From: an uncultured Bacilli bacterium
GTDB lineage: Bacteria; Bacillota_I; Bacilli_A; RF39; UBA660
Direction of reading: 5' to 3'
Length of the DNA stretch: 62,688 nucleotides
Assembly (NCBI GenBank): GCA_934099115.1
Contig: CAKOPK010000007.1
Location: 1-62,688 of the forward strand
In this document: positions 15,931 through 24,488 of the stretch, in pieces
How positions within the stretch are numbered: position 1 is the first letter of the stretch
How the letters are laid out: each line of letters starts with the position of its first letter
Translations under genes and position numbers: made by a program
Notes under the pieces: generated by a model
Databases searched by the model: none
Told to the model about the DNA's origin: nothing
Seen by the model: the letters and a program-made list of their open reading frames with translations, nothing else

Positions 15931-17023
15931 TTTGGTTTCCTCCTTCTTTAAAATCTATGTATGACGGACAAATATAAGAACATAATCCACATTCTATACA
16001 ACGATTATCTTTTTTATTCTTTAAAGGATTTATTCCTACAGGACAGATTTTAATACAAGCACTACAGCGAATACATTCTGTTCGTTTAGGAACTTTTTTC
16101 TTCTGCATTATAAAGACACTATGTACTTCTTTCGTTATGATTAAATCAAGGTTTGTTTCTTTGCCACTCATTAGACCATTTACTATTAAAATGGAATTCT
16201 CAGGAATTTTAAATAAGCTTTCTACTATGTCTTTTAGAGAGGCGCCTATTCTTACTTGGACTACACTAGGATTTGTTATATTATCTCCTGTGATGGTGAT
16301 ATATTTTGAAGTTATATCTCTACTCTTTTTTAGACGCAAACATAAAGGATAAAATTCACTTGCCATTAATATTTTAGTAGTATCTTTATCTAAATTTAAA
16401 TAGCTTTCTAAGAAAGGCGTTTTTCCTAATAAATAAAGATTAGGAATAATTTTTAATTTAATATTTGGATACATTCCTAAATAATTCATGAGACTACTTA
16501 TATTTTCACTGCTAATTGATTTAACGGCAATTATTACTTCTTTTAAAGAATAAACATTAGAAATATAATCTAATAATTCTAAATAATCAAGAGAATTTTT
16601 AAATAAATAAAAATTTTCTGTTACTACGCATGGCTCATCATCAATACAATTAATTACTAGTGTTTCTCCTTTTTTTAAAGTAATAAATAAATCTATTTCT
16701 TCTTTTTTTACTTTTTTTAGATTTGATAATACACTTAGTTTTCTTTTATCTTGGAAATCATTTTCTATCTTTAAAGCATCTTCAATTCCATTTATAGTAT
16801 TTACTTTTTCTATATTTATTACTTTGCCAGAAACGGAACTTATAAGTATTTCTTTTCCATTTTTTACTAAAGCATCGCCAATTAAGACTTCTTCATCTTT
16901 ATGAACTAATAGTTCACTTTTATTATTAATTGGTATATATATATAATCTGGTTTATCATAATTTAATAAATTACTAGATACTAATATATTTGGATAGTTT
17001 TCTAATTCTATTAATTTTTGCAT
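15923..17023 (-). CDS. RnfC-like electron-transfer subunit with two 4Fe-4S clusters
   Basis: 366 aa. The N-terminal barrel-sandwich hybrid domain is recognisable (YIPINNKSEL, HKDEEVLIGDAL, ISSVSGKVINIE), followed by an NADH-binding-like middle region and a C-terminal bicluster ferredoxin motif: CIRCSACIKICPVG and CIECGLCSYICPS (about 318-360). This order is that of RnfC, although canonical RnfC is longer (about 430-450 aa) and the FMN/NADH fold is divergent. In Rnf complexes RnfC takes or gives electrons to NAD at the membrane face. Here only an RnfD-like partner is present. Upstream is uvrC. Confidence 0.82.
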   Translation of the reverse strand: MQKLIELENYPNILVSSNLLNYDKPDYIYIPINNKSELLVHKDEEVLIGDALVKNGKEILISSVSGKVINIEKVNTINGIEDALKIENDFQDKRKLSVLSNLKKVKKEEIDLFITLKKGETLVINCIDDEPCVVTENFYLFKNSLDYLELLDYISNVYSLKEVIIAVKSISSENISSLMNYLGMYPNIKLKIIPNLYLLGKTPFLESYLNLDKDTTKILMASEFYPLCLRLKKSRDITSKYITITGDNITNPSVVQVRIGASLKDIVESLFKIPENSILIVNGLMSGKETNLDLIITKEVHSVFIMQKKKVPKRTECIRCSACIKICPVGINPLKNKKDNRCIECGLCSYICPSYIDFKEGGNQNE

Positions 17024-17076
17024 TTTTCCAACCCTTTTCTAACTCTATTATACAATAGAAAAAGAACAAAATATAT

Positions 17077-18861
17077 CTATTTCTCCTTTTTTTGTTCTTC
17101 TTTTAGTTTTTTTAAGTATTCTTGAAGAGATATTGCTACATTTTCAGGAATAATTTTTGTTAATTCTTCTAAAGAGGCTTCTTTTATCTTACTAACGCTG
17201 CCAAAAGTCTTTATTAATTCTTTTTTTCTTTTAGCACCTATTCCTTCAATATTATCTAAAATACTTGCAATAGCACCTTTACTACGTATTGTTCTATGAT
17301 AATTAATAGTATATCTATGCACTTCATCTTGCATTCTTGTTAAATAATGAAATACATTGCTAGTTCTATCTAAGGGTATTACTTTAAAGCCATTACTATC
17401 TACTAAATCATTCGTTCTATGCTTATCATTTTTTCTAAGGCCACATACCCGAATACTTAAGCCTAAATCTTGTAATATATTTAAACAAGCATTCATTTGC
17501 GTAGTTCCTCCGTCGACAATTATTAAGTCTGGCATTTCTGTTTTATCTATTAAGGCTCGATAATATCTACGATATATAACTTCTTGCATAGTATGATAAT
17601 CATCATTTCTATCAAGACTAATTTTATATTTGCGATATTCTTTTTTGGCAGGTCTACCATTTTTAAATACTACCATACAACTAACGGTAAATTCTCCAAA
17701 AAGATTAGAATTATCGAATAAATCAATTCTATCAAGTTTGCTTAAATTTAAAAGCTCTTTTAATTCTTCATTTGCTTGTTCGGTTTTTTCTTCATCTTTT
17801 AAAACCATTACTAATTCATTTTCTAAGTTTATTTTAGCATTGATTGTGGCCATATCTAATAGGTTTTTCTTTTTACCTTTTTTAGGAACTGCAAATTTAC
17901 AAGGTATAGCATTTTTAATTACAGTTTCGTCTAAGTCTTCACTCCATAATATTTCTTTTGGGATTTCATTTCTACTATAAAAATGCATGATATAATTTTC
18001 TAATTCATCTAAATAATCACTAATAACAGGTAAAATATCAGTATGTCCTCCAACCATTCTACCATTTCTTAAAAATAATATTTGCACACTTAGATAACCT
18101 TTATCAAAATAATAGCCAATTATATCTCTATCTATAAAATCATGTAATTCCATTTTTTGTTTATCTAAAATAACATTAATATAATTTAGTTCTTTTTTTA
18201 GTTCTAGAGCCATTTCAAAATTTAAATCATTTGCGTAAAATTCCATTTTTTCTAAAATTTTATTTTTTAATATATCTCCATTTCCTCTTAAAAAACTTAA
18301 TATTTCATCTTCCATATTCTTTAATTTAACTGGGTCTACTTTCTTTTCACAATAGCCTAAGCATTCCCCAATATGATAATATAAACATACTTTTTTAGGC
18401 ATATTTTCACATTTTTTTAAAGGATATAAACGATTAATTAATGAAACTATTTTTCTTGCTGCATAAGCATTTGGATATGGTCCAAATAACATCTTTTTAT
18501 CTTTTTTACGAATATTTAAGTATCTAGATACTTGTAATCTGGGATATGGGCTACGTATATATTCAATATAAGGATAGCTTTTATCATCTTTTAATAAAAT
18601 ATTATATTTTGGGTCATATTGTTTGATTAAATTAAATTCTAATAGAAAAGCTTCTAATTCGGAACTGGCGACTATATAAGTAAAATCTCTAATTTCAGAG
18701 ACCATTTTTGCTGTTTTACCAGTATGAGGTCTATTAAAATAAGAATTAACTCGTTTATTTAAATCTTTGGCTTTTCCAACATAAATGATTGTGCCATCTT
18801 CATTACGCATTTGATAAGATCCTGGTAAATGGGGAATTAGACTTATTTTATCTTTGAACAT
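17077..18861 (-). CDS. uvrC: Excinuclease ABC subunit C
   Basis: Makes both incisions in nucleotide-excision repair. 594 aa, full length. N-terminal GIY-YIG nuclease (LPGSYQMRNEDGTIIYVGKAK), UVR motif near residue 205 (EKMEFYANDLNFEMA), RNase H-like C-terminal nuclease (RIDLFDNSNLFGEFTVSCMV; VDGGTTQMNACL), and C-terminal helix-hairpin-helix (IASILDNIEGIGAKRKKELIKTFG). Start ATG with AGGTGA 4-5 nt upstream. Divergent from the IMPACT-family gene. Confidence 0.97.
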   Translation of the reverse strand: MFKDKISLIPHLPGSYQMRNEDGTIIYVGKAKDLNKRVNSYFNRPHTGKTAKMVSEIRDFTYIVASSELEAFLLEFNLIKQYDPKYNILLKDDKSYPYIEYIRSPYPRLQVSRYLNIRKKDKKMLFGPYPNAYAARKIVSLINRLYPLKKCENMPKKVCLYYHIGECLGYCEKKVDPVKLKNMEDEILSFLRGNGDILKNKILEKMEFYANDLNFEMALELKKELNYINVILDKQKMELHDFIDRDIIGYYFDKGYLSVQILFLRNGRMVGGHTDILPVISDYLDELENYIMHFYSRNEIPKEILWSEDLDETVIKNAIPCKFAVPKKGKKKNLLDMATINAKINLENELVMVLKDEEKTEQANEELKELLNLSKLDRIDLFDNSNLFGEFTVSCMVVFKNGRPAKKEYRKYKISLDRNDDYHTMQEVIYRRYYRALIDKTEMPDLIIVDGGTTQMNACLNILQDLGLSIRVCGLRKNDKHRTNDLVDSNGFKVIPLDRTSNVFHYLTRMQDEVHRYTINYHRTIRSKGAIASILDNIEGIGAKRKKELIKTFGSVSKIKEASLEELTKIIPENVAISLQEYLKKLKEEQKKEK

Positions 18862-18934
18862 AAAATCACCTATCTATTATTATACTACAATTTTTTTAAT
18901 TTTTAAGTTATAATTAGTATTAGGTGTTATATTT

Positions 18935-19288
18935 ATGAAATTATTAAATACAGAGTTTTATGAAATAAAAAAATCAAAATTTATTAGTTATTACTATGAA
19001 GTTCATTCTTTAGAAGAAGTAACTTCTATTATTGATACTTTAAAAAAAGAACATAAGAAAGCTAAACATATTCCTTATGCTTATAAAATAAATCAATATA
19101 TGAAAAAATCAGATGATAAAGAACCATCTGGTACATCTGGTATGCCTATCCTAAATATTATTCTTAAAAATGATTTAAATTATGTATTAATCGCCGTAGT
19201 TCGTTACTTTGGTGGGATAAAACTAGGTGCTGGAGGCTTAGCTAGAGCTTATGGAACAGCTGCTAAAAAAGCTATTCAGATAGACTAA
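18935..19288 (+). CDS. IMPACT/YigZ-family protein lacking the C-terminal domain
   Basis: The 117-aa product covers the conserved IMPACT N-terminal domain: KSKFISYYYEVHS, AKHIPYAYKI, DDKEPSGTSGMPIL and VRYFGGIKLGAGGLARAYG. YigZ/YvyE proteins usually continue for about 90 residues with a ferredoxin-fold domain (DUF1949), which is missing here because of the stop at 19286-19288. Role unknown; in eukaryotes the domain acts in translational control. AGGTG precedes the ATG at good distance. Could be a genuine short form or a recent truncation; the core motifs are all intact. Confidence 0.88.
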   Translation: MKLLNTEFYEIKKSKFISYYYEVHSLEEVTSIIDTLKKEHKKAKHIPYAYKINQYMKKSDDKEPSGTSGMPILNIILKNDLNYVLIAVVRYFGGIKLGAGGLARAYGTAAKKAIQID

Positions 19289-19439
19289 TAGAACTTAATA
19301 TTAAAGAATTATTATTGTTATTATTTGTATTTGCTTTATTTCTTTTAACATAAGTACCAATCATTGCTCCTGTAAAAATAGAGACACCAACAAATAAGAT
19401 TATTAAGATAATTAATTTTTCATAAAATTTATTTTGCAT
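19272..19439 (-). CDS. Small single-pass membrane protein, 55 aa
   Basis: Short ORF with a GGGTG ribosome-binding site 7-8 nt before ATG. The product has one hydrophobic helix (about 8-30, core LIILIILFVGVSIFTGAM), a basic patch VKRNK and an Asn-rich tail. It converges on and overlaps the IMPACT gene by 17 bp. No family recognised. Supported only by ORF, start signal and membrane-like composition. Confidence 0.45.
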   Translation of the reverse strand: MQNKFYEKLIILIILFVGVSIFTGAMIGTYVKRNKANTNNNNNNSLILSSISLSE

Positions 19440-19518
19440 ATTATACACCCTATTTATAGTATAACGAATATTTTAAATTTAAACAAGATATTTTGATTTA
19501 ATTTCTTATTATTTACAT

Positions 19519-19543
19519 AAAAGAGTTGTTAAACAACTCTTTT
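19519..19543 (-). terminator. Terminator of the sulfotransferase operon
   Basis: Near-perfect inverted repeat AAAAGAGTTG/CAACTCTTTT with a 5-nt loop immediately after the sulfotransferase stop. It is symmetrical, so may act in both directions. Confidence 0.8.
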
Positions 19544-21491
19544 AAAATACTACATATTTTTTTGTATTATATAATATTCCATCTATTTCTATATAAATCG
19601 AATATTTTCCTTTTAAGCCTTCCTTATTAATATATTTAGTAATATTAATACCCTGTTGGTTTTCTGTTTCATTAAATATATCTATACATAACGCTGTATA
19701 AGGGTGTTTGCTAATTCTAACATTATAATATTTTGAAATCATATTATTATATAATATTATATTAACTTCATTTTCTCTTTTAAATCTTCCGCTAAAATCA
19801 AGACGGTCTTCTTCTTTAGTTATTTTAATATCATGTTCTTTTATAATGTTTTCTATACTTTTAGAATTTTTAATTACACCTTTTTTTGTTTTTACTATAT
19901 CTGTGGTACCTAAAGTTCCTAAATGTTTACCACTTCCTAATTCTAGTTCTGTATCACTATAGATGTTCATTTTTTCTACACGATAATTATTCGTTGGTAG
20001 TATTATTTCAAAAATTATTTCGTTATTTAACAACTCTACTGTATCGGATTTTAATTCTATATTTCCTTCCGATAATCCGGCTGGTTTGTTCGAAGGAGAA
20101 CCATTAACTTTTACAATTCCTCCTGAGTGAACAATATAATGATTTTTAGCAATATAATCAACATCAGAAATATATGGAGAGTAAAATTCACTGCCTCTTT
20201 CCTTACCATATTCCCATATCTGCTCTATGGTCATATTTTCTCTATCTATTTTGTAAATTACTCCTCTGGAATAAGATTCACTCGCTGGAACATACTTTTC
20301 CTTTATTTTTGATTTGTTATTTCCATTATCAAGTACAAAAACATAACCTTCTGGGGTTATCATGGCAGCATGTTGGCTCCATTGCCATTCAAAATTAGAA
20401 CCTATAGGCTTGAAAAAATATTTTTGATATTCTTCACTATAATTGGTTGAATCGCCTATAATCCAGTTTAATTTTTGAGAACTGTAATCGATATTTATAA
20501 TCGCATCCATATGTCTTCCAGATAATGTAATTGAATTTGTTTTTTCATCGTACCAAACAGAATTATTGTGAAACCAGTCATAACTAGTGGAATTTTCGCT
20601 TTTGCCATCATTCATATTTAGATAATCTTTTAAATCAAATGTTTTAATAATATTTCCTGTTTTTCTATCTAATTCAACAATATAATCTTCTACCGTTCCT
20701 TCTTTATTATTAAAATCATCACTTGCTACTAGTAAATTACCATTTGGCATTTCATAATAATCATGGTGATATCCTCCAGGCAGGGAATATTCGATATATA
20801 TTTTACCAAACATGTCTATTTCGTATAATCCAGTCATATAATATGGGCTATATATTAATCTTTCTGTGCTAACAAGCATATGACCATTCTTTAGTCTTGT
20901 GTTATCCCATAGTGCATAATGGCTTAAATACCATCTTACATCTCCATTCACGTCATATGCTACACTGTAACCTTTAACTGATGGTGTAAAAAAATATAAT
21001 TCATTAGATAATTTACTTTTATTGGCTTTTACACTTGTTGGTAGAACTAAATCTTCTGGTAATTTGTCAGTTTTAATTTTTACTACTTTAGATACACCAT
21101 TTAATTCTATTTTTATTTCATTTTCTTGACCTGGATATAATCCGTAGATGGATAAATAATGTTTGGTTGAAGCTGTGAATGTATGAGTAAAAGTAGTATT
21201 TTTATCTTTACCCATTATAGTTACTTTGGGACTAACTATTTCATTTGTTTCAAATAATATAAGTGCTGTTAAGGGAGAAGATTTATAGGGGTCTAATATA
21301 ATATTAGGATTATCTATTGTATACCCCGTGGTAATAAATTTTTCTTCGTATTTATTTTGCATAGTTATCAAACTCTCAGTATTTTCTAATAATACTTGAT
21401 TTGTTGATTTATAGTTTAAAATAAACAATACTATGGATATACTCATAATAATAGTTACTATGCTTATTATAATTTTCTTTTTTAATTTCAT
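19542..21491 (-). CDS. Aryl-sulfate sulfotransferase (ASST family), membrane-anchored
   Basis: PAPS-independent enzyme moving sulfate between phenolic compounds outside the cytoplasm. 649 aa: N-terminal signal anchor (about 5-27), a beta-sandwich N-terminal domain (about 55-145), then a six-bladed propeller. Active-site residues known from E. coli AssT have clear counterparts: His in YHHDYYEMPNG (242/243), H308 in DWFHNNSVW, R326 in LSGRH, and the sulfohistidine position H374 in WQWSQHAAM. Only one Cys exists in the protein (ALCID near the C-terminus), so the disulfide of Gram-negative AssT cannot form. The start is preceded by GAGGAG. It follows the thioredoxin-like gene by 2 nt. Typical of gut anaerobes. 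Confidence 0.93.
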   Translation of the reverse strand: MKLKKKIIISIVTIIMSISIVLFILNYKSTNQVLLENTESLITMQNKYEEKFITTGYTIDNPNIILDPYKSSPLTALILFETNEIVSPKVTIMGKDKNTTFTHTFTASTKHYLSIYGLYPGQENEIKIELNGVSKVVKIKTDKLPEDLVLPTSVKANKSKLSNELYFFTPSVKGYSVAYDVNGDVRWYLSHYALWDNTRLKNGHMLVSTERLIYSPYYMTGLYEIDMFGKIYIEYSLPGGYHHDYYEMPNGNLLVASDDFNNKEGTVEDYIVELDRKTGNIIKTFDLKDYLNMNDGKSENSTSYDWFHNNSVWYDEKTNSITLSGRHMDAIINIDYSSQKLNWIIGDSTNYSEEYQKYFFKPIGSNFEWQWSQHAAMITPEGYVFVLDNGNNKSKIKEKYVPASESYSRGVIYKIDRENMTIEQIWEYGKERGSEFYSPYISDVDYIAKNHYIVHSGGIVKVNGSPSNKPAGLSEGNIELKSDTVELLNNEIIFEIILPTNNYRVEKMNIYSDTELELGSGKHLGTLGTTDIVKTKKGVIKNSKSIENIIKEHDIKITKEEDRLDFSGRFKRENEVNIILYNNMISKYYNVRISKHPYTALCIDIFNETENQQGINITKYINKEGLKGKYSIYIEIDGILYNTKKYVVF

Positions 21492-21493
21492 AT

Positions 21494-21979
21494 TTAGTTC
21501 TCCTCACTCATTTTATTAATATAAACATCAAAATCTTTTTTTTGATAATCTTTTATAGCGTTGATTATTTCTTTTTTACTGGCTTCTTTAAATCCTATAA
21601 ATACTTTTTCGCCTATAATAGTACATGGTATGCCTTCTACTTCCTGGTTTAATTTGTCCGCAAAATCATTTAAAAGCTTATAGTTATTCTCGTTATACCA
21701 TACTTCAAAGCCATATACTTTAAAAGTTTTTTTATACTTTTTGGAAATACTTTCAAGCCAAGCAAACTCCTCTTTACAATGAGGGCATCCTTCTCCCCAA
21801 AAGAAATAAACATTCACTACATCTTTAGATTTAGAAATGTTTTCTAAATTAGCATTTTTAATAATTACATTTTCCTCTGTTTCAGTATTCAAATGATTCT
21901 TATCTATAATTGCTTTTACAGCAATATAAACAAAAATAAATCCTATAATTAAAAATACAATTATAATTTTTTTCTTCAT
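21494..21979 (-). CDS. Membrane-anchored thioredoxin-like protein, CPHC motif
   Basis: 161 aa with one N-terminal membrane helix (about 4-23) and an extracytoplasmic thioredoxin fold. Active site GCPHC at C65/C68, the CPHC type seen in DsbA-like oxidants; the cis-Pro region reads GIPCTIIG, with an unusual extra Cys119 right after the cis-Pro. Start chosen at 21979, where ATG follows GGAGG by 5 nt, rather than the ATG four codons upstream. In an operon with the sulfotransferase (2-nt gap). In proteobacteria AssT genes neighbour the DsbL/DsbI pair, so the linkage is reminiscent, but this ASST lacks a cysteine pair, so another client is needed. Confidence 0.88.
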   Translation of the reverse strand: MKKKIIIVFLIIGFIFVYIAVKAIIDKNHLNTETEENVIIKNANLENISKSKDVVNVYFFWGEGCPHCKEEFAWLESISKKYKKTFKVYGFEVWYNENNYKLLNDFADKLNQEVEGIPCTIIGEKVFIGFKEASKKEIINAIKDYQKKDFDVYINKMSEEN

Positions 21980-22021
21980 TTTTTCCTCCATAAGTCTATT
22001 TTAAAATTTATTATTGGAAAA

Positions 22022-22039
22022 AACTATAACTTTATAGTT
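22022..22039. promoter_or_regulatory. 18-bp palindrome upstream of the thioredoxin-sulfotransferase operon
   Basis: AACTATAACTTTATAGTT is a perfect 8-2-8 inverted repeat in the gap between the XRE gene and the thioredoxin gene, in the likely promoter area. Possible operator; a second, weak terminator is the alternative. Confidence 0.35.
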
Positions 22040-22040
22040 G

Positions 22041-22066
22041 AAAAAACTCAACACAGGGTTGAGTTA
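22041..22066 (-). terminator. Intrinsic terminator of the Cys-rich XRE gene
   Basis: 8-bp stem AACTCAAC/GTTGAGTT with a 5-nt loop and a T run on the minus strand, overlapping the stop codon at 22064. Confidence 0.85.
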
Positions 22067-22771
22067 TTTTTCATATGAACAATCATTGTTTAATTGGAGT
22101 GGTATTTTATAAGTTAAAGTTTCATTATCCTTGATAGCAGCATTTATTTCTAAAAATAAGCTTTCATTATTATATGTTTTGCATACTTTAGAATAATTAT
22201 CAACATGTAGTCTTATATTTTTTAAATAATCTTCTAACTTTATGTTTTCTTTAGAAGCACACTGATTAACTTCTATTTTTTTATTTTCACTTTGTTCATA
22301 TAAATTACATTCAATTTTTTGATAAACAGTTTCATCATTGCCACCACAATATTTTATATGGGATATATAGATTGCAGATTTTTCTTCATCGTATGCGATA
22401 ATGCCAGATACATTAAAGTCTTTGCAGTCTGTAGATATTGTTTTAAAATTAAAAGTTTTATTTTCATTTTCTTTTTGGAGAATTACAGTAATAGTTAAGG
22501 CTATTGCTAGGCACATAATAATAGTAGTTAAAATTATTGCTTTAATATTTCTTTTCTTTGATACTACATTTCCATCAAAAATATCTTCTAATGGAATATT
22601 AAAATCTTTACTTATTTGTCTTATTAGAGAAATATCTGGAAGGTTAATACCATTTTCCCATTTGCTTACTGCTTGATAGGTAACACCATATTTATCAGCG
22701 AATTCCTTCTGGGTTAAATGATTTTTCTTTCTTAATGATTTGATAAATTTTCCAACTTTTTCAGGGTTCAT
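22064..22771 (-). CDS. Membrane-tethered XRE-family regulator with Cys-rich external domain
   Basis: 235 aa. Cro/C1-type helix-turn-helix at about 7-62 (TQKEFADKYGVTYQAVSKWENG), basic linker, one membrane helix (about 77-98), and a 135-residue external domain. That domain contains six cysteines (116, 142, 155, 171, 197, 231), an even number fitting three disulfides. Start ATG with AAGGA upstream. It lies directly upstream of the thioredoxin-like and sulfotransferase genes on the same strand, separated by its own terminator and a palindrome, suggesting it may control them and that its disulfides may be clients of the thioredoxin-like protein. Both points are inference. Confidence 0.85.
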   Translation of the reverse strand: MNPEKVGKFIKSLRKKNHLTQKEFADKYGVTYQAVSKWENGINLPDISLIRQISKDFNIPLEDIFDGNVVSKKRNIKAIILTTIIMCLAIALTITVILQKENENKTFNFKTISTDCKDFNVSGIIAYDEEKSAIYISHIKYCGGNDETVYQKIECNLYEQSENKKIEVNQCASKENIKLEDYLKNIRLHVDNYSKVCKTYNNESLFLEINAAIKDNETLTYKIPLQLNNDCSYEK

Positions 22772-22782
22772 AATTAATTCCT

Positions 22783-23805
22783 TTATTTAATAAACATAGC
22801 ATCTCCAAAGGAGAAAAAACGATACTTTTCTTTTACTGCTTCCTGATATGCATTTAGAATAATTTCTCTACTAGATAAGGCACTTACTAACATTAAAAGG
22901 GTTGATTTTGGAAGATGAAAATTTGTAATTAACCCATCAATTGCTTGAAAAGTAAATCCGGGATAAATAAATATATCGGTATTTCCACTGCACTCTCTAA
23001 ATTCGTTATATTTATGAGCTATTGTTTCTAATACTCTTGTAGAAGTAGTTCCTACTGCATATATTTTTCTACCCTCTTTTTTAGCAGTATTTAATTTGTC
23101 TGCGACGGTTTTACTCATCTCATAATACTCACTATGCATATGATGCTCTAAGATATTGTCTTCTTCTACGGGTCTAAACGTTCCTAAACCAACATGGAGT
23201 GTTACAAATAAAACTTCTATTCCTTTTTCTTTAATTTCTTCTAATAAATCTTTTGTAAAGTGTAGGCCTGCGGTAGGAGCTGCTGCACTTCCAATATTCT
23301 TAGCATAAACTGTTTGATATCTATCTTTTTCGTTTAGTTTTTCATGAATATATGGAGGAAGAGGCATTTCTCCTAAACGGTCTAATATTTCCATTAAAAT
23401 TCCTTTATATATTAACTCTACATGAACAATTCCTTCATCTAGTTTAGTTATTACTTTAGCACTCAATTCTTCACTAAATTCTATAATGGTTCCTACTTTT
23501 AATCTTTTTGCTGGTCTAGATAGACATTCCCAAGTATTTGCTCCTAAATCTTTTAATAATAAAAGCTCTATAACAGCATTTGTATCTGTTTTTCTGCCTA
23601 TTAAACGGGCTGGTATTACTTTCGTATCATTTAAGACTAAAACATCACCTTTATTTAATTCATCAATAATATTTCTAAATTTACTGTGTTTCGTTGCTCC
23701 TGTATTTTTATTTAAAACCATAAGTCGAGACTCATCTCTTTTTAAGATTGGAGTTTGAGCGATTAACTCTGGTGGTAAATTATAATCGAAATCACTTAAA
23801 TGCAT
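22783..23805 (-). CDS. queA: S-adenosylmethionine:tRNA ribosyltransferase-isomerase
   Basis: Queuosine biosynthesis: transfers the ribosyl part of SAM to preQ1 in tRNA. Full length (about 340 aa) with family marks FDYNLPPELIAQTP, DVLVLNDTKVIPARL, AAPTAGLHFT, HVGLGTFRPV and NFHLPKSTLLMLVSA. ATG at 23805 follows AGGGA and gives the normal start MHLSDFDYNLP. Adjacent to tmk (2-nt gap); separate from ruvAB, which often neighbours it in Firmicutes but is only about 3 kb away here. No preQ1 riboswitch seen. Confidence 0.97.
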   Translation of the reverse strand: MHLSDFDYNLPPELIAQTPILKRDESRLMVLNKNTGATKHSKFRNIIDELNKGDVLVLNDTKVIPARLIGRKTDTNAVIELLLLKDLGANTWECLSRPAKRLKVGTIIEFSEELSAKVITKLDEGIVHVELIYKGILMEILDRLGEMPLPPYIHEKLNEKDRYQTVYAKNIGSAAAPTAGLHFTKDLLEEIKEKGIEVLFVTLHVGLGTFRPVEEDNILEHHMHSEYYEMSKTVADKLNTAKKEGRKIYAVGTTSTRVLETIAHKYNEFRECSGNTDIFIYPGFTFQAIDGLITNFHLPKSTLLMLVSALSSREIILNAYQEAVKEKYRFFSFGDAMFIK

Positions 23806-23807
23806 AA

Positions 23808-24476
23808 TCATTCCCTACTTTCTAAGAATTTTTTTATGTTTTCTAATACTTCGTTTCCAATATCATCAATTGTTCGTAGTTCGTCATTTTTTAGACAATT
23901 TACCTTGTGATAATCATAAATACTGGATAACTCAGCATAGGCTATTTCAGCCATATGAAGCATATTTTTACTAGCTTGTTCTCCTCTTTTTTCTTTTAAT
24001 AAACAGACATGTTCGTAAGGCAAATATAAAAATAATACATAATCTGGTCTTGGTAAATCTAACAAAACAAATTCTAGATTATCTAGCCATTCATACATCA
24101 TATTTCTTCTTTTAATGTCTCTTATTTTGCCTCCTTGAAAGGCCATATTGGACTCTACATAACGATTTAAAACTACAATATAATCATTATCTAAATATTT
24201 CTTTATTATATCAATATTATAGGCACGGTCAGCAGCATAGTAAAGGCTTGATATTTTAGGGTCAACATTTTCTATTCCTTCCGAAAATAAGGAAGTCCCT
24301 CCTTTTCCTAAATAGGAACTACCAATAATTTTTCCAGTTGGTGATGCATAATTAGGGAAGCCAAAATGAATGGCATTATGCCCTAATTTTTGCAAATTTT
24401 TTACTAATAACTCTGTCTGTGTTTGCTTTCCAGAACAGGCAGTTCCTTCTATAACAATTAATTTTCCTTTACTCAT
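23808..24476 (-). CDS. tmk: Thymidylate kinase family protein
   Basis: dTMP to dTDP phosphorylation for DNA synthesis. 222 aa. Variant P-loop IEGTACSGKQTQ (the usual Ser/Thr after Lys replaced by Gln), DRAYNIDIIKKYL, the DRY-type segment VVLNRYVESNMAFQGGK, and a Lys/Arg lid region. This pattern is the Firmicutes variant of dTMP kinase-like proteins. ATG at 24476 chosen: the first ATG (24485) touches AAGGA, the second is spaced properly. Sits between glyA and queA; glyA and folD supply the methylene-THF for dTMP. Confidence 0.88.
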   Translation of the reverse strand: MSKGKLIVIEGTACSGKQTQTELLVKNLQKLGHNAIHFGFPNYASPTGKIIGSSYLGKGGTSLFSEGIENVDPKISSLYYAADRAYNIDIIKKYLDNDYIVVLNRYVESNMAFQGGKIRDIKRRNMMYEWLDNLEFVLLDLPRPDYVLFLYLPYEHVCLLKEKRGEQASKNMLHMAEIAYAELSSIYDYHKVNCLKNDELRTIDDIGNEVLENIKKFLESRE

Positions 24477-24488
24477 CTTTACCATTCC

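Noticed and set aside
22772..22800. preQ1 or other riboswitch before queA
   Set aside because: queA lies 2 nt after tmk inside an operon, and no conserved aptamer sequence is seen.
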